DNA of 64,000 nucleotides, from NCBI RefSeq assembly GCF_902374955.1, contig NZ_CABKRX010000070.1:3917-67916 (forward strand), read 5' to 3'. The stretch is from Bacillus massilioanorexius. GTDB lineage: Bacteria; Bacillota; Bacilli; Bacillales; DSM-1321. The translations under genes and the position numbers were made by a program. The notes beneath the pieces are model-generated. The model saw nothing but the letters and a program-made list of their open reading frames with translations, ran no database searches and was not told the origin of the DNA. Shown one piece after another: positions 16,485-25,242 of the stretch; within the stretch, counting starts at the first letter, position 1, and each line of letters begins with the position of its first letter.

Positions 16485-17078
16485 TTAGACATTTTTGTTT
16501 TGAATAAGTCCTGCAATAAATAAATTATGTACATCCATAGTTAAGTCTTGAAGATCATATTTTTGTTCATTCATAACCCATGTAGTAACAATTTCATCAA
16601 GTGTTCCAAATATCATTTGTCTAGCTAACTTATAGTTCAAATTAGCTTTAAACTCACCTGTTTCAATACCTTCTTTAAGAACACTGTCTACTAATACTAA
16701 ATAGCCTTTCAATACTTCATTTATCTTAAAACGAAGATCTTTATTAGACTGTCTTAGTTCTAACTGAGTTACTTTTGCCAAATGAGGATCATTTGAAAGA
16801 ATTTCAAAATGCTTTTTAATCAATACTGATAGCTTTTCAGATGCACTTTGTTTTCCTCTAACCTCATCTTCAATTTTCTCAACTAACTCACCCATTTTCT
16901 CTTGGAATAGAGAAATTAAAATGTCTTCCTTGTTCTTAAAGTATAAATAAATCGTACCATCAGCAACTCCTGCTTGTTTGGCAATCTTAGATACTTGTGC
17001 TTGGTGATAACCATACTCCGCAATAACGATTACTGCTGCATCTATTATTTGTTTATACTTCGGTTTATTCTTTTTCAA
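16485..17078 (-). CDS. fadR: TetR-family regulator FadR
   Basis: A 197-residue repressor of fatty-acid degradation that releases DNA on binding long-chain acyl-CoA. The N-terminal helix-turn-helix is IIDAAVIVIAEYGYHQAQVS followed by KIAKQAGVADGTIYLYFKNKEDIL (residues about 10-55); the rest is the helical ligand domain. Identity rests on the TetR fold, on its place between fadD and fadB as in B. subtilis, and on the FadR-type operator in its own promoter. It is flanked by its own promoter and terminator. Confidence 0.94.
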   Translation of the reverse strand: MKKNKPKYKQIIDAAVIVIAEYGYHQAQVSKIAKQAGVADGTIYLYFKNKEDILISLFQEKMGELVEKIEDEVRGKQSASEKLSVLIKKHFEILSNDPHLAKVTQLELRQSNKDLRFKINEVLKGYLVLVDSVLKEGIETGEFKANLNYKLARQMIFGTLDEIVTTWVMNEQKYDLQDLTMDVHNLFIAGLIQNKNV

Positions 17079-17102
17079 AATGGAGTTCCCCTTTCAGAGA
17101 AA

Positions 17103-17120
17103 TGAATGAATCATCATTCA
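17103..17120 (-). promoter_or_regulatory. FadR operator at the fadR promoter
   Basis: Plus strand TGAATGAATCATCATTCA matches the FadR consensus (TGAATGAMTANTCATTCA) at 17 of 18 positions. It begins right after the -10 box, so it covers the transcription start and predicts autorepression. Confidence 0.75.
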
Positions 17121-17127
17121 TATTTTT

Positions 17128-17156
17128 ATAATAATATCCAAATGAATTGATGTCAA
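17128..17156 (-). promoter_or_regulatory. Sigma-A promoter of fadR
   Basis: TTGACA (17156-17151), 17 bases, TATTAT (17133-17128) on the minus strand; the FadR operator lies directly downstream. Confidence 0.75.
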
Positions 17157-17247
17157 GTATATTCTAGAAAGGAGAACCCGATTCCTTTTATTATATTTTT
17201 TATTATACAACGATATTTGAAGCTTGTCTAAAAATCAGATAAATATA

Positions 17248-17264
17248 AGAGCGCAATGCTCTTT
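17248..17264 (-). terminator. Weak candidate terminator of fadD
   Basis: Short stem AAGAGC/GCTCTT with a 5-base loop and a poor ATATTTATCTG tail, just before the fadD stop region ends. Read-through into fadR is possible. Confidence 0.3.
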
Positions 17265-17267
17265 TAT

Positions 17268-18965
17268 TTAAGCTTGTTTTATGTCATTAGCCATTTTCTT
17301 TTTCTCTTCATCAACTAACGAACGACGCAGAATTTTCCCAACTGCTGTTTTAGGTAATTCAGCTCTAAATTCATACATTCTTGGCACCTTATATGCTGCT
17401 AAATGTTTTCGAGAAAATTCATTTAAATCTTTTTCTGTTAATTTACTGCCTTCTTTTAATACTACATATGCTTTCACCGTTTCTCCCCTATATGGATCAG
17501 GAATTCCAGCTACTACACATTCTTGAACATCTTCATGTTCATATAGTACTTCTTCCACTTCGCGAGGATATATATTATATCCACCAGCTATAATCATATC
17601 TTTCTTACGATCGACTACATAAAAATAGCCATTTTCATCCATATAACCTAAATCACCTGTTAAAAACCAACCGTTTCTGAATGTATTTTCTGTATCTTCA
17701 GGTCTATTCCAATACCCTTTCATTACCTGAGGGCCTTTAATACCTATTTCTCCAACTTCATTTATTGGAAGAGGCTCTCCAGTTTCAGGTGATAAAATAG
17801 CTGCATCTGTATCAGGGTACGGTACCCCTATACTACCTTTTACTCTAGGACGATCCCATAAAAAGTTGGCATGTGTAACCGGTGAAGTCTCTGTTAGTCC
17901 ATAACCTTCAACTAACTTTCCATTCGTTACTCTTTCAAATCGTTCCTGTACTTCTACAGGCAATGGTGCGGATCCACTAATACAAGCACTGATAGAAGAT
18001 AAATCATATTTTGATAGATTTTTATGGTTTAACAAGGCGATATAAATTGTAGGTGCTCCTGGAAATAAAGTTGGTTTTTGTTTATCAATCGTTTTTAATG
18101 TAGTTTCAGCATCAAATTTAGGCAATAGAATCATTTTATGTCTTTCCATAACAGCAAGTATTAAAACCGTTGTCATTCCATATACATGGAAAAATGGAAG
18201 TATACCTAATACAGATTCTTCACCTTCATTACATTTGTAAAGCCATGATTTACACATTTTCGTATTAGAAACAAGATTTTTATGCGTTAACATAACCCCT
18301 TTAGGGAATCCAGTAGTTCCTCCTGTATACTGAAGCAATGCTAAATCATTTTCAATATCAACTTCTAATTCAATTTCTTTTGCAGGAGCTATTTTCATAA
18401 TTTCTCGGAGTAGATGATTTGAACCCTCATGCTTTACATTCACAACAATGCCGTACTGCTTTTTTTGCATGTAAGGATAAATAAGATTTTTTGGAAAAGG
18501 TAGATAATCTTTGATAGCGGTTACAATAATATGTTCTAAATTCGTATTATTTTTGACTGAGGATACTCTAGGAAATAATATATCTAACGTAATAATAGCT
18601 TTTGCCCCTGAGTCATTCATCTGATATTCTAATTCTCTTTCCATATAAAGGGGATTTGTTTGAACGACTACACCACCGGCGAAAAGTATACCATAATAAC
18701 TAATAACGGATTGTGGTGTATTCGGAAGCATAATAGCAATACGGTCGCCCTTTTTAATTCCAATTTCCTGTAAGTAATTAGCTACCTTTAATGCTGAATG
18801 ATACAATTCTAGAAAAGTTAATTCTTTTCCCATAAAATGAATTGCAGCTTTTTGTGGAGATTTTTCCGCAGCATCTTTTAAGTAAGTTTGAAGTGGAAGC
18901 GTTCCATACTCCATATTTATCGGCATATCTTCTGGATAGTGCTTTTCCCACAACTTTTCTCCCAT
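17268..18965 (-). CDS. lcfA: Long-chain fatty-acid-CoA ligase
   Basis: A 565-residue AMP-forming acyl-CoA synthetase that activates long-chain fatty acids for beta-oxidation at the membrane. Motifs: ATP-binding loop YTGGTTGFPKGVMLTHKN (near 213), GYGLTETSPV (near 360), GWFLTGDLGYMDENGYFYV and RKKDMIIAGGYNIYP hinge (430-460), and catalytic lysine in PKTAVGKILRR close to the C-terminus. I chose the ATG at 18965, seven bases after GGAGG, over the TTG one codon before it. It has its own strong promoter; no FadR-type dyad is evident nearby, unlike at fadR. Confidence 0.95.
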   Translation of the reverse strand: MGEKLWEKHYPEDMPINMEYGTLPLQTYLKDAAEKSPQKAAIHFMGKELTFLELYHSALKVANYLQEIGIKKGDRIAIMLPNTPQSVISYYGILFAGGVVVQTNPLYMERELEYQMNDSGAKAIITLDILFPRVSSVKNNTNLEHIIVTAIKDYLPFPKNLIYPYMQKKQYGIVVNVKHEGSNHLLREIMKIAPAKEIELEVDIENDLALLQYTGGTTGFPKGVMLTHKNLVSNTKMCKSWLYKCNEGEESVLGILPFFHVYGMTTVLILAVMERHKMILLPKFDAETTLKTIDKQKPTLFPGAPTIYIALLNHKNLSKYDLSSISACISGSAPLPVEVQERFERVTNGKLVEGYGLTETSPVTHANFLWDRPRVKGSIGVPYPDTDAAILSPETGEPLPINEVGEIGIKGPQVMKGYWNRPEDTENTFRNGWFLTGDLGYMDENGYFYVVDRKKDMIIAGGYNIYPREVEEVLYEHEDVQECVVAGIPDPYRGETVKAYVVLKEGSKLTEKDLNEFSRKHLAAYKVPRMYEFRAELPKTAVGKILRRSLVDEEKKKMANDIKQA

Positions 18966-19007
18966 CAAAATACCTCCTTTGTAAAATTATTGAATTCATA
19001 CCATTTA

Positions 19008-19036
19008 ATTATAATATATTATCTTTTTTGTGACAA
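19008..19036 (-). promoter_or_regulatory. Sigma-A promoter of lcfA
   Basis: TTGTCA (19036-19031), 17 bases, TATAAT (19013-19008) on the minus strand, about 40 bases before the lcfA start. Confidence 0.75.
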
Positions 19037-19051
19037 TTATGAATATTTAAA

Positions 19052-19096
19052 TTAAAAAACACAGCTATTAAGCAAAATTGCTTTCCTATAGCTGTG
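19052..19096 (-). terminator. Terminator of the 27-residue membrane peptide gene
   Basis: Stem CACAGCTAT/ATAGCTGTG with a second inner stem AGCAA/TTGCT and a TTTTTTAATTT tail on the minus strand. It lies 45 bases after the stop of the small gene at 19141-19224, and between it and the lcfA promoter, so it defines a separate short transcript. Confidence 0.82.
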
Positions 19097-19140
19097 ACAT
19101 TTCACTACTTTTGAATCAGTAAATTTAGACCTATATTCTA

Positions 19141-19224
19141 TTAAATTCCTACAATTAAATAAACAATTCCAATAATCACAAAGCATGATGCTACAGAAAT
19201 TAACACCTTTGCTAAAGTCTCCAC
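19141..19224 (-). CDS. Predicted 27-residue single-pass membrane peptide
   Basis: A minus-strand GTG at 19224 opens a 27-codon frame ending in TAA (19143-19141). The product begins (M)ETLAKVLISVASC and continues as one hydrophobic helix ending VYLIVGI. A GGGGAG ribosome-binding site lies seven bases before the GTG, and a strong terminator follows. An overlapping ATG two bases upstream opens only a three-codon frame (Trp-Arg-Leu, then stop). The layout of site, start, helix and terminator is what one expects of a real small membrane protein gene. I do not recognise the family. Small proteins of this form in Bacillus act in sporulation, in membrane stress or as modulators of larger membrane proteins; none of this is shown here. 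Confidence 0.6.
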   Translation of the reverse strand: METLAKVLISVASCFVIIGIVYLIVGI

Positions 19225-19429
19225 ATATACTCTCCCCTTTTATCACGCACTAGCTTGAGCTCATCGTTCAAAATTAAGATAACAAACTTAGATACTTTTG
19301 CAAAATTATAAAATAGAATTTCATAAAACTAGGCCACTCTGCATAAAGCAGCAATGAAAAGAAAAAATTTCTCGTAATAACTGAATATCTATTCTTATTT
19401 CCAGTCATTTTCAATGAAGGAATAACATT

Positions 19430-19837
19430 TTACGAAATTCCAGCCCCAATTATATATGAAAAGCCTATGGAGATCATCATCGAAATAAAGCCTACAGCTC
19501 TATTATCATTTTGTATTTCTTCATCAATTTTAAATCCTGGTGTTAAAAATTCAAAAATAAAATATCCTACAAGCAATAAAACAAATCCAAATACTCCCCA
19601 ATAGACCATATGAATTAAATCATCATTTTGTAAAATGGAATGACGAAAAATATTCGCGATACCGAAGATTTTCCCCCCCGTTGCCATGGCAACAGCCATA
19701 TTTCCTTTCTTTATTTCTTCCCAGTTACGATACTTTGTAACTAATTCAAAAACAGCTAAAAATACGACTATGCATAGCACAACTACGCTACAATAAGCAG
19801 CCATATAAACATATTCATTAGACCAAAATGCTTCCAT
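19430..19837 (-). CDS. yshE: DUF350 membrane protein YshE
   Basis: A 135-residue integral membrane protein with about four hydrophobic segments (roughly residues 10-32, 48-60, 77-97, 113-133) and the conserved KGNMAVAMATGGKIFGIANI motif of DUF350. It is recognised as YshE by sequence and by its place between mutS2 and lcfA, as in B. subtilis. Molecular function is unknown. GAGGAG precedes the ATG. No clear terminator was found in the 205-base gap before the small peptide gene. Confidence 0.88.
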   Translation of the reverse strand: MEAFWSNEYVYMAAYCSVVVLCIVVFLAVFELVTKYRNWEEIKKGNMAVAMATGGKIFGIANIFRHSILQNDDLIHMVYWGVFGFVLLLVGYFIFEFLTPGFKIDEEIQNDNRAVGFISMMISIGFSYIIGAGIS

Positions 19838-19880
19838 TCGATTTACTCCTCAGTTTATTAATGGTTCTACTTTTAAAAGA

Positions 19881-20070
19881 AAGGCTGTTTTCGCATACTT
19901 TGTTGCCTAAGAACCATTTAGTGATTACAGTCTGATTGAATTCCGCTTCACTCGCTTACACGGTACGGGCGCTTAACCTTCTCCGCTGATACAGCAAGCG
20001 TTTCTCAACTTACACTTATGCTCATTTTATTCACTGAACTTATTTAAAAACAACAATCTATTAGAAAACA
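19881..20070. repeat. Relic of a Bacillaceae dispersed intergenic repeat
   Basis: The segment begins GGCTGTTTTCGCATACTTTG and ends ATTTAAAAACAACAATCTAT; on the minus strand its interior reads GCGAGTGAAGCGGAATTCAA. From memory these are the end and core motifs of a repeat common between genes in Bacillus relatives (core close to GGAGCGGAAGGCGCGAGACT). It is untranslated and degenerate. Related pieces are at 12791-12858, 39600-39850 and 63957-64000. Confidence 0.45.
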
Positions 20071-20472
20071 AGTCAAAAGAAAAGATAAATATCCATTAAA
20101 ATCAGATAGTGTTTAGCCAAGCTATCCAGAAGGTTCCAAAAGCTACCATCTAGATAGCTTGACTTATGCTGATTGGAGGCCTCTACAGGATATGGTTCAC
20201 AAAGGCATTGTCATAGGAAGTGGCGATCTTAAGCCTTTGTTCCATATCTTATATGACATTTTTGCATTTCTTTGTCTAACCATACACCTGCCATGCTTGA
20301 CTAAAATTCGTTCCTTTTCAGAAGGGAAAAACTCCCTTTTTACAAGGTACGTCTTATTGCTCCCGAATGACTCCTGTTTGATGGGAGTTTAATCATTTTT
20401 ATGACAATAATTATAGATCAAACAATACTCGAGCATATTATTTTCTTTAAAAAGAATCGGTGATTGTTTTTC
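20071..20472. other. Gene-free stretch after mutS2
   Basis: About 400 bases without a recognisable gene. It holds an inverted repeat CAAGCTATC (20117-20125) with GATAGCTTG (20154-20162), and on the minus strand a GGGAG-rich hairpin near 20320-20392. A 77-codon open frame on the plus strand (20159-20392) has no ribosome-binding site and no known family. This may be decayed coding or mobile DNA. Confidence 0.4.
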
Positions 20473-22824
20473 TTATTTAAACTCGACTACCGTTACACCA
20501 CTTCCACCTTCACCCGCTTCTCCAAAACGAATTTTTTTTACAGATCGGTGGTTTTTTAAGTATTCTTGAACACCTTGTCGCAGTGCACCAGTACCTTTTC
20601 CATGAATAATAGATACTCTTGGATAATTAGCTAGCAGTGCATCATCAATATATTTTTCCACTCGAGCTAGAGCATTTTCATAGCGTTCTCCACGTAAATC
20701 TAATTCTAGACTTACATGAAAATCTTTCCCTTTAACCGTTGCTAGTGGTTTTGTTTCGGTCTGCTTTTGAGGTTTAATATACTCTAAATCATGTTCTTTT
20801 ACCTTCATTTTCATAATTCCAATTTGTACGAGCCATTCATCATTCGAAACTTTTTCCAATAAGCTACCTTTTCCATTAAAGCTTATAACCTTTACCTCAT
20901 CTCCAACTTGCAACTCATGTTTTTGCGGAATAATTTTTTTCGTTTTTTTCGTAATAGTTGGAGTAGCATCTTCTAATTTTTTTCTTGCTTCAATCAGTTC
21001 ATGCTCTTTAACTTCTGCATGCTTTTGCAATCTCAAGTTTCTAAGATCAGAAATTACCTGCTCTGCCTCAATTTTTGCTTGTTCAATAATTTTTTGAGCT
21101 TTCTCTTTGGCCGCATTAATTTCAGCATCTCTTTCTTCGTAATATGCTACCATCTCACGTTGAAGATCACTGTGAAGCTTTTCAGCACTTCTTAAATATT
21201 CTCTTGCTTCCATTCTTTCATCTTCAGCTTGCTTACGGCTATATTCAAGGGATGCAATCATATTCTCCACTTTATTCGTATCTTCACCAATATATCCTTT
21301 AGCATTATTTATAATTCTGTCATATAAACCAAGTCTTTTCGATATTTCAAAAGCATTACTACGTCCTGGTACACCAATTAACAGCTTATATGTTGGACTT
21401 AATGTCTCAACATCAAATTCTACACTCGCGTTAACTACACCTTCTCTGTTATAACCGTATGCTTTTAATTCTGGATAATGAGTGGTCGCAATAATACGTG
21501 CTCCACGTGCATGTACTTCATCTAGAATACTGATTGCTAACGCTGCTCCTTCTTGAGGATCCGTTCCTGCACCTAATTCATCAAACAATACTAACGTATT
21601 ACTATCGACTTCATCTAAAATCTCTACAATATTTACCATATGAGAAGAAAATGTACTTAAGCTTTGTTCAATCGATTGTTCGTCTCCAATATCTGAAAAG
21701 ATTTTTTCAAATACGCATGTTTCCGAACCATCTAAAGTAGGAATTTGTAAACCTGCTTGGGCCATCAATGAGCATAAACCTACTGTTTTTAAAGTTACCG
21801 TTTTACCACCTGTATTAGGACCTGTAATAACAATAGTAGAGAAGTCCTTCCCTATAAAAATATCGTTGGCAACCACTTGGTTTCGATCAATCAATGGATG
21901 CTTCGCTTTAATAAGATTGACTCTTCCCTCATTATTAAGAGTTGGTTTCGTCGCTTTCATACTACTAGCATATCTTGCTTTGGCAAAAATAAAATCCATC
22001 TGTCCGAGAATATAGACATTATGCATTAGCTCCGATGTATACTCTCCAACCGTTACAGAAAGTTGAATTAGAATTCTTTCAATTTCTTGTTGTTCATTTG
22101 CTCTAATTTCTTGTAAAGCATTATTTAATTCAACAATTGCTTGTGGTTCTATAAATAGAGTTTGTCCGGAAGATGATTGATCATGAACGATTCCGCCATA
22201 GACTCCTTTATATTCTTGTTTTACAGGAATTACAAAGCGATCATTGCGAATCGTAATAATGCTATCCGATAACATGGTTGCTGCATTTGATGAACGAATC
22301 ATACCTTCTAATTTATCTCTCACTCGTGCTTCATTTGCTCGCAATTGACTACGAAGAATTCTAAGCTTCTCACTGGCAGTATCTAATACTTCTCCTTGGT
22401 CACCAATAGCATTTGAAATCAGTTTTTCGATATCATATAAATCGTATAATGAATGGATTTGTGCATCTAAAAGTGGCAGCTCCACTTCTGCATCGATTAA
22501 GTCGTCAATAAAATGCTGCAGTACTCTCCCAGCACGCAAAGTAGATGCGATTTCCTTTAATTCATTTGGGCTTAACATACCGCCAATTTTTGCTCTTTTT
22601 GCATGTGGCGATATGTCAAATATTCCGTCTAAAGGGACATTGCCTTTTAGACGTATCACTGTAGCTCCTTCATCAGTTTCAGCCTGCCATTTTTCAACTT
22701 CAGCAAATGAAGTTGATGGAACTAACTGTTCAATTTTTTTTCTTCCCAATGAGGAAGATCCAAACTGTAGTAACTGCTCACGAATTTTATCAAATTCTAA
22801 TGATTTTAACGTTTTATTATTCAC
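20473..22824 (-). CDS. mutS2: MutS2 (ribosome rescue / recombination ATPase)
   Basis: A 783-residue MutS-like ATPase with a C-terminal Smr nuclease domain. Walker A is GPNTGGKTVTLKT (near residue 334) and Walker B is LVLFDELGAGTDPQEG (near 410). A long coiled coil spans about 515-620, a KOW-like segment lies near 640, and Smr is the last 80 residues (LDLRGERYENALARV, SIIHGKGTGALRQGV). In B. subtilis MutS2 acts on collided ribosomes and was earlier linked to recombination; it lacks the MutS1 mismatch domain. The start is GTG behind AGGAGG. It follows polX by 41 bases, so it is in the same operon (zapA-cvpA-polX-mutS2 order). Confidence 0.96.
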   Translation of the reverse strand: MNNKTLKSLEFDKIREQLLQFGSSSLGRKKIEQLVPSTSFAEVEKWQAETDEGATVIRLKGNVPLDGIFDISPHAKRAKIGGMLSPNELKEIASTLRAGRVLQHFIDDLIDAEVELPLLDAQIHSLYDLYDIEKLISNAIGDQGEVLDTASEKLRILRSQLRANEARVRDKLEGMIRSSNAATMLSDSIITIRNDRFVIPVKQEYKGVYGGIVHDQSSSGQTLFIEPQAIVELNNALQEIRANEQQEIERILIQLSVTVGEYTSELMHNVYILGQMDFIFAKARYASSMKATKPTLNNEGRVNLIKAKHPLIDRNQVVANDIFIGKDFSTIVITGPNTGGKTVTLKTVGLCSLMAQAGLQIPTLDGSETCVFEKIFSDIGDEQSIEQSLSTFSSHMVNIVEILDEVDSNTLVLFDELGAGTDPQEGAALAISILDEVHARGARIIATTHYPELKAYGYNREGVVNASVEFDVETLSPTYKLLIGVPGRSNAFEISKRLGLYDRIINNAKGYIGEDTNKVENMIASLEYSRKQAEDERMEAREYLRSAEKLHSDLQREMVAYYEERDAEINAAKEKAQKIIEQAKIEAEQVISDLRNLRLQKHAEVKEHELIEARKKLEDATPTITKKTKKIIPQKHELQVGDEVKVISFNGKGSLLEKVSNDEWLVQIGIMKMKVKEHDLEYIKPQKQTETKPLATVKGKDFHVSLELDLRGERYENALARVEKYIDDALLANYPRVSIIHGKGTGALRQGVQEYLKNHRSVKKIRFGEAGEGGSGVTVVEFK

Positions 22825-22865
22825 GGAGAATAATCCTCCTATTTTTAATTTGTGTCTTGTATTAG

Positions 22866-24578
22866 TCAGTCATTTCTTTTTAAAAATGCTAATAATTCAT
22901 CTGTACTTTTGGTATTTAATATTGTTGCACTTTTCATATGTGCTTTCATAGCATTCGACACACCAATGCTCATATGGTCGAGCATATCCATATTATGTGC
23001 ATCTGTATTAATCATAATATTGACTCCAGCAGCCTGAGCTTTCTTCAAATGCTCTACCGATAAATCTAAACGATTTGGATTTGCATTTAGCTCCAATGCT
23101 GTATTTGTTTCTTTTGCTAGTTCAATCAATTCCTCAATATCCACATCATATCCTTCTCGTCGACCAATTAATCGCCCCGTCGGATGTGCTATCAAATCTA
23201 CATGTGGATTTTGAAGTGCAGTTTTCAATCGATCCATGATCTTCTCTCGACTTTGAGAAAAACTCGAGTGAATACTAGCGATAACTATATCTAATTCTTG
23301 AAGTAATTCATTATCGTAATCTAATGTTCCATCCGGTAAAATGTCCATCTCTATTCCAGCAAGTATTAATATATCATCATATTTTTTATCTAATTCTTTT
23401 ATTATTTTGATTTGCTCTCTTAATCGTTCTTCTGTTAAACCGTTGGCAACCTTTAAATACTTTGAATGATCGGTAATAGCCATATATTTATATCCTTTAG
23501 CACGACAAGCTTCAATCATTTCTTCTATTGAATAAGCACCGTCGCTCCATGTCGTATGCATATGTAAATCGCCTTGAATTTCACCTTGTGAAAGAAGCTC
23601 TTTGCCAGCAAAAGAATCGATTTCACTTCCATCCTCTCGAAATTCAGGTGCTATATAAGGCAAATCAAAATAGGCATAAAATTCTTCTTCACTATTAAAT
23701 GTACGAACTTCACCCGTTTCTACATTTTCCACACCATATTCACTAATTTTTTCGCCTCGGTCCTTTGCTAATTGTCGCATTCGAACATTATGATCCTTCG
23801 ATCCTGTAAAATGGTGTAAGGTTGTATAAAATTCTTCTGGTTTAACAAGACGAAAATCCACCGATACATCATATTGATAAGCAAGTGTCACCGATACTTT
23901 TGTATTTCCTGCACCGATAATATTCTTTACGTTTTCAATGCTTAAAAGTTTCTCTTTAACAGCCAAAGAATTATTCGTAGCAATAATAAAATCCAAGTCT
24001 TTAACCGTTTCTTTCATTCGTCGCAGACTACCAGCTCTCGAAAATTTCTCAACTTCTGGAATAGTAGCTAAGAATGCTTCAATTTCTTCTGCAATAGGTA
24101 ATACATAAGCAAGTGGTAACCGCTCCGGACCTGAGCTTTGTTCCTGTAAAGCTGCCAAAATCTTCTCTTCTGACTTTGCTCCAAATCCAGCTAATGCGCT
24201 CACTTTTTTCGCTTCACAAGCAGCTTGTAATTCTTGTGCATTAGTAATATTTAATTCCTTATATAACTTTGCAATTTTTTTACCTCCAAGACCTGCAATT
24301 TTTAACAATGGAAGCAGACCATCTGGAACTTCAGATTGCAATTGATGGAGAGTTTCAGATTCACCCTTCTCTATGTATTCAGTAATGACAGCTGCGGTTC
24401 CTTTTCCAATACCAGATAATTGAGTGAAATCATCTATTTCTTTTAGACTGCGCTGATCACTTTCTAAACTAGCTGCTGCTTTTCGAAAAGCAGCAATTTT
24501 AAATGGATTTTCTCCTTTTAGTTCCATATATAAAGCTATCGTTTCGAGCAACTTAATAATATCTTTTTTATTTACCAT
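22866..24578 (-). CDS. polX: DNA polymerase/3'-5' exonuclease PolX
   Basis: A 570-residue family X polymerase joined to a C-terminal PHP domain, a repair gap-filling enzyme with exonuclease and AP-endonuclease activities in B. subtilis. The N-terminal part has helix-hairpin-helix motifs (LSGIGKGTAAVITEYI; IAGLGGKKIAKLY). The palm carries GSLRRMKETVKDLDFI with the metal-binding aspartates and YDVSVDFRLV. PHP motifs are DLHMHTTWSDG (near 337), ITDHSKYL, LIAHPTGRLIG and INTDAHN. Between cvpA and mutS2. Confidence 0.96.
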   Translation of the reverse strand: MVNKKDIIKLLETIALYMELKGENPFKIAAFRKAAASLESDQRSLKEIDDFTQLSGIGKGTAAVITEYIEKGESETLHQLQSEVPDGLLPLLKIAGLGGKKIAKLYKELNITNAQELQAACEAKKVSALAGFGAKSEEKILAALQEQSSGPERLPLAYVLPIAEEIEAFLATIPEVEKFSRAGSLRRMKETVKDLDFIIATNNSLAVKEKLLSIENVKNIIGAGNTKVSVTLAYQYDVSVDFRLVKPEEFYTTLHHFTGSKDHNVRMRQLAKDRGEKISEYGVENVETGEVRTFNSEEEFYAYFDLPYIAPEFREDGSEIDSFAGKELLSQGEIQGDLHMHTTWSDGAYSIEEMIEACRAKGYKYMAITDHSKYLKVANGLTEERLREQIKIIKELDKKYDDILILAGIEMDILPDGTLDYDNELLQELDIVIASIHSSFSQSREKIMDRLKTALQNPHVDLIAHPTGRLIGRREGYDVDIEELIELAKETNTALELNANPNRLDLSVEHLKKAQAAGVNIMINTDAHNMDMLDHMSIGVSNAMKAHMKSATILNTKSTDELLAFLKRND

Positions 24579-24641
24579 TCAAATTTCACCTTCATTTCCA
24601 TAATCTATGTCCAAAATTATATAATATTTAAACCTTTAAAC

Positions 24642-24685
24642 AAAAAAGCTAATCCAAAATAGCCAATGGAATGTTCAGCTTTTTT
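24642..24685 (-). terminator. Candidate terminator downstream of cvpA
   Basis: AAAAAAGCT (24642-24650) and AGCTTTTTT (24677-24685) pair; a competing pairing of GATCCAAAA with TTTTGGATT overlaps it. On the minus strand the arm is followed by a T-run. It would separate zapA-cvpA from polX-mutS2, at least in part. Confidence 0.55.
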
Positions 24686-24694
24686 GGATCAGCT

Positions 24695-25237
24695 CTATGC
24701 TGACATATAATGAAACCAGAGATCCTTTAACTTTTCCGAAAGAATCGGTGTATGTTTAATCATAGATTCTGCCAAGAAAGAGTTTTGAATATGATTCTGA
24801 ATAAATTCTATTGGCAGAAGGGCTGCTAGGTATAATAAAACAAATATGATAAGATAAGATTCTAGAAACCCTAAGATCCCGCCACCCCATCTATTTAATT
24901 GTTTCAGAATTGGGAATTGCGCAATAAAGTCTAGCATCGAACCAAATATTTGCCACAAAATTTTAACGCCAAAGAAAATGGCGATAAAAGCTATCGCATT
25001 GTAATACGCTTGATCTAAACCAACACTATCGAATAGCAAATTAAAGGAAGATGTTTCTCCCATAGATGGAAAAGGAATCCATAATTCAAGCTTCGGCGCA
25101 AGTTGATCATATGTTAAAACAGCAACAATAAATGCTACTAAGAATCCAGTTAAATGTATAAGTTGAAGAATAAAACCACGTCTTAATCCAACTGTTACAC
25201 CCATTAGGAAAATAACTAAAAGTATTAAATCTAGCAT
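24695..25237 (-). CDS. yshB: CvpA family membrane protein YshB
   Basis: A 180-residue protein with four predicted transmembrane segments and the CvpA pattern (LRRGFILQLIHLTGF near residue 20; NRWGGGILGFLESYLI near 115). Function in Bacillus is not settled; the family was named for colicin V production and affects envelope stress. The ATG at 25237 is nine bases from AAAGGA; a TTG three codons earlier sits on that site. Starts five bases after zapA ends. Confidence 0.88.
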   Translation of the reverse strand: MLDLILLVIFLMGVTVGLRRGFILQLIHLTGFLVAFIVAVLTYDQLAPKLELWIPFPSMGETSSFNLLFDSVGLDQAYYNAIAFIAIFFGVKILWQIFGSMLDFIAQFPILKQLNRWGGGILGFLESYLIIFVLLYLAALLPIEFIQNHIQNSFLAESMIKHTPILSEKLKDLWFHYMSA

Positions 25238-25242
25238 TTTTT

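Noticed and set aside
19052..19246. A 64-codon frame overlapping the small membrane-peptide gene
   Set aside because: It runs through the terminator and has no properly spaced ribosome-binding site; the GTG frame at 19224 fits the site and terminator much better.
20159..20392. A 77-codon open frame on the plus strand between yshE and mutS2
   Set aside because: No ribosome-binding site, no recognised family and atypical composition; it lies in a gene-poor stretch next to a repeat relic.
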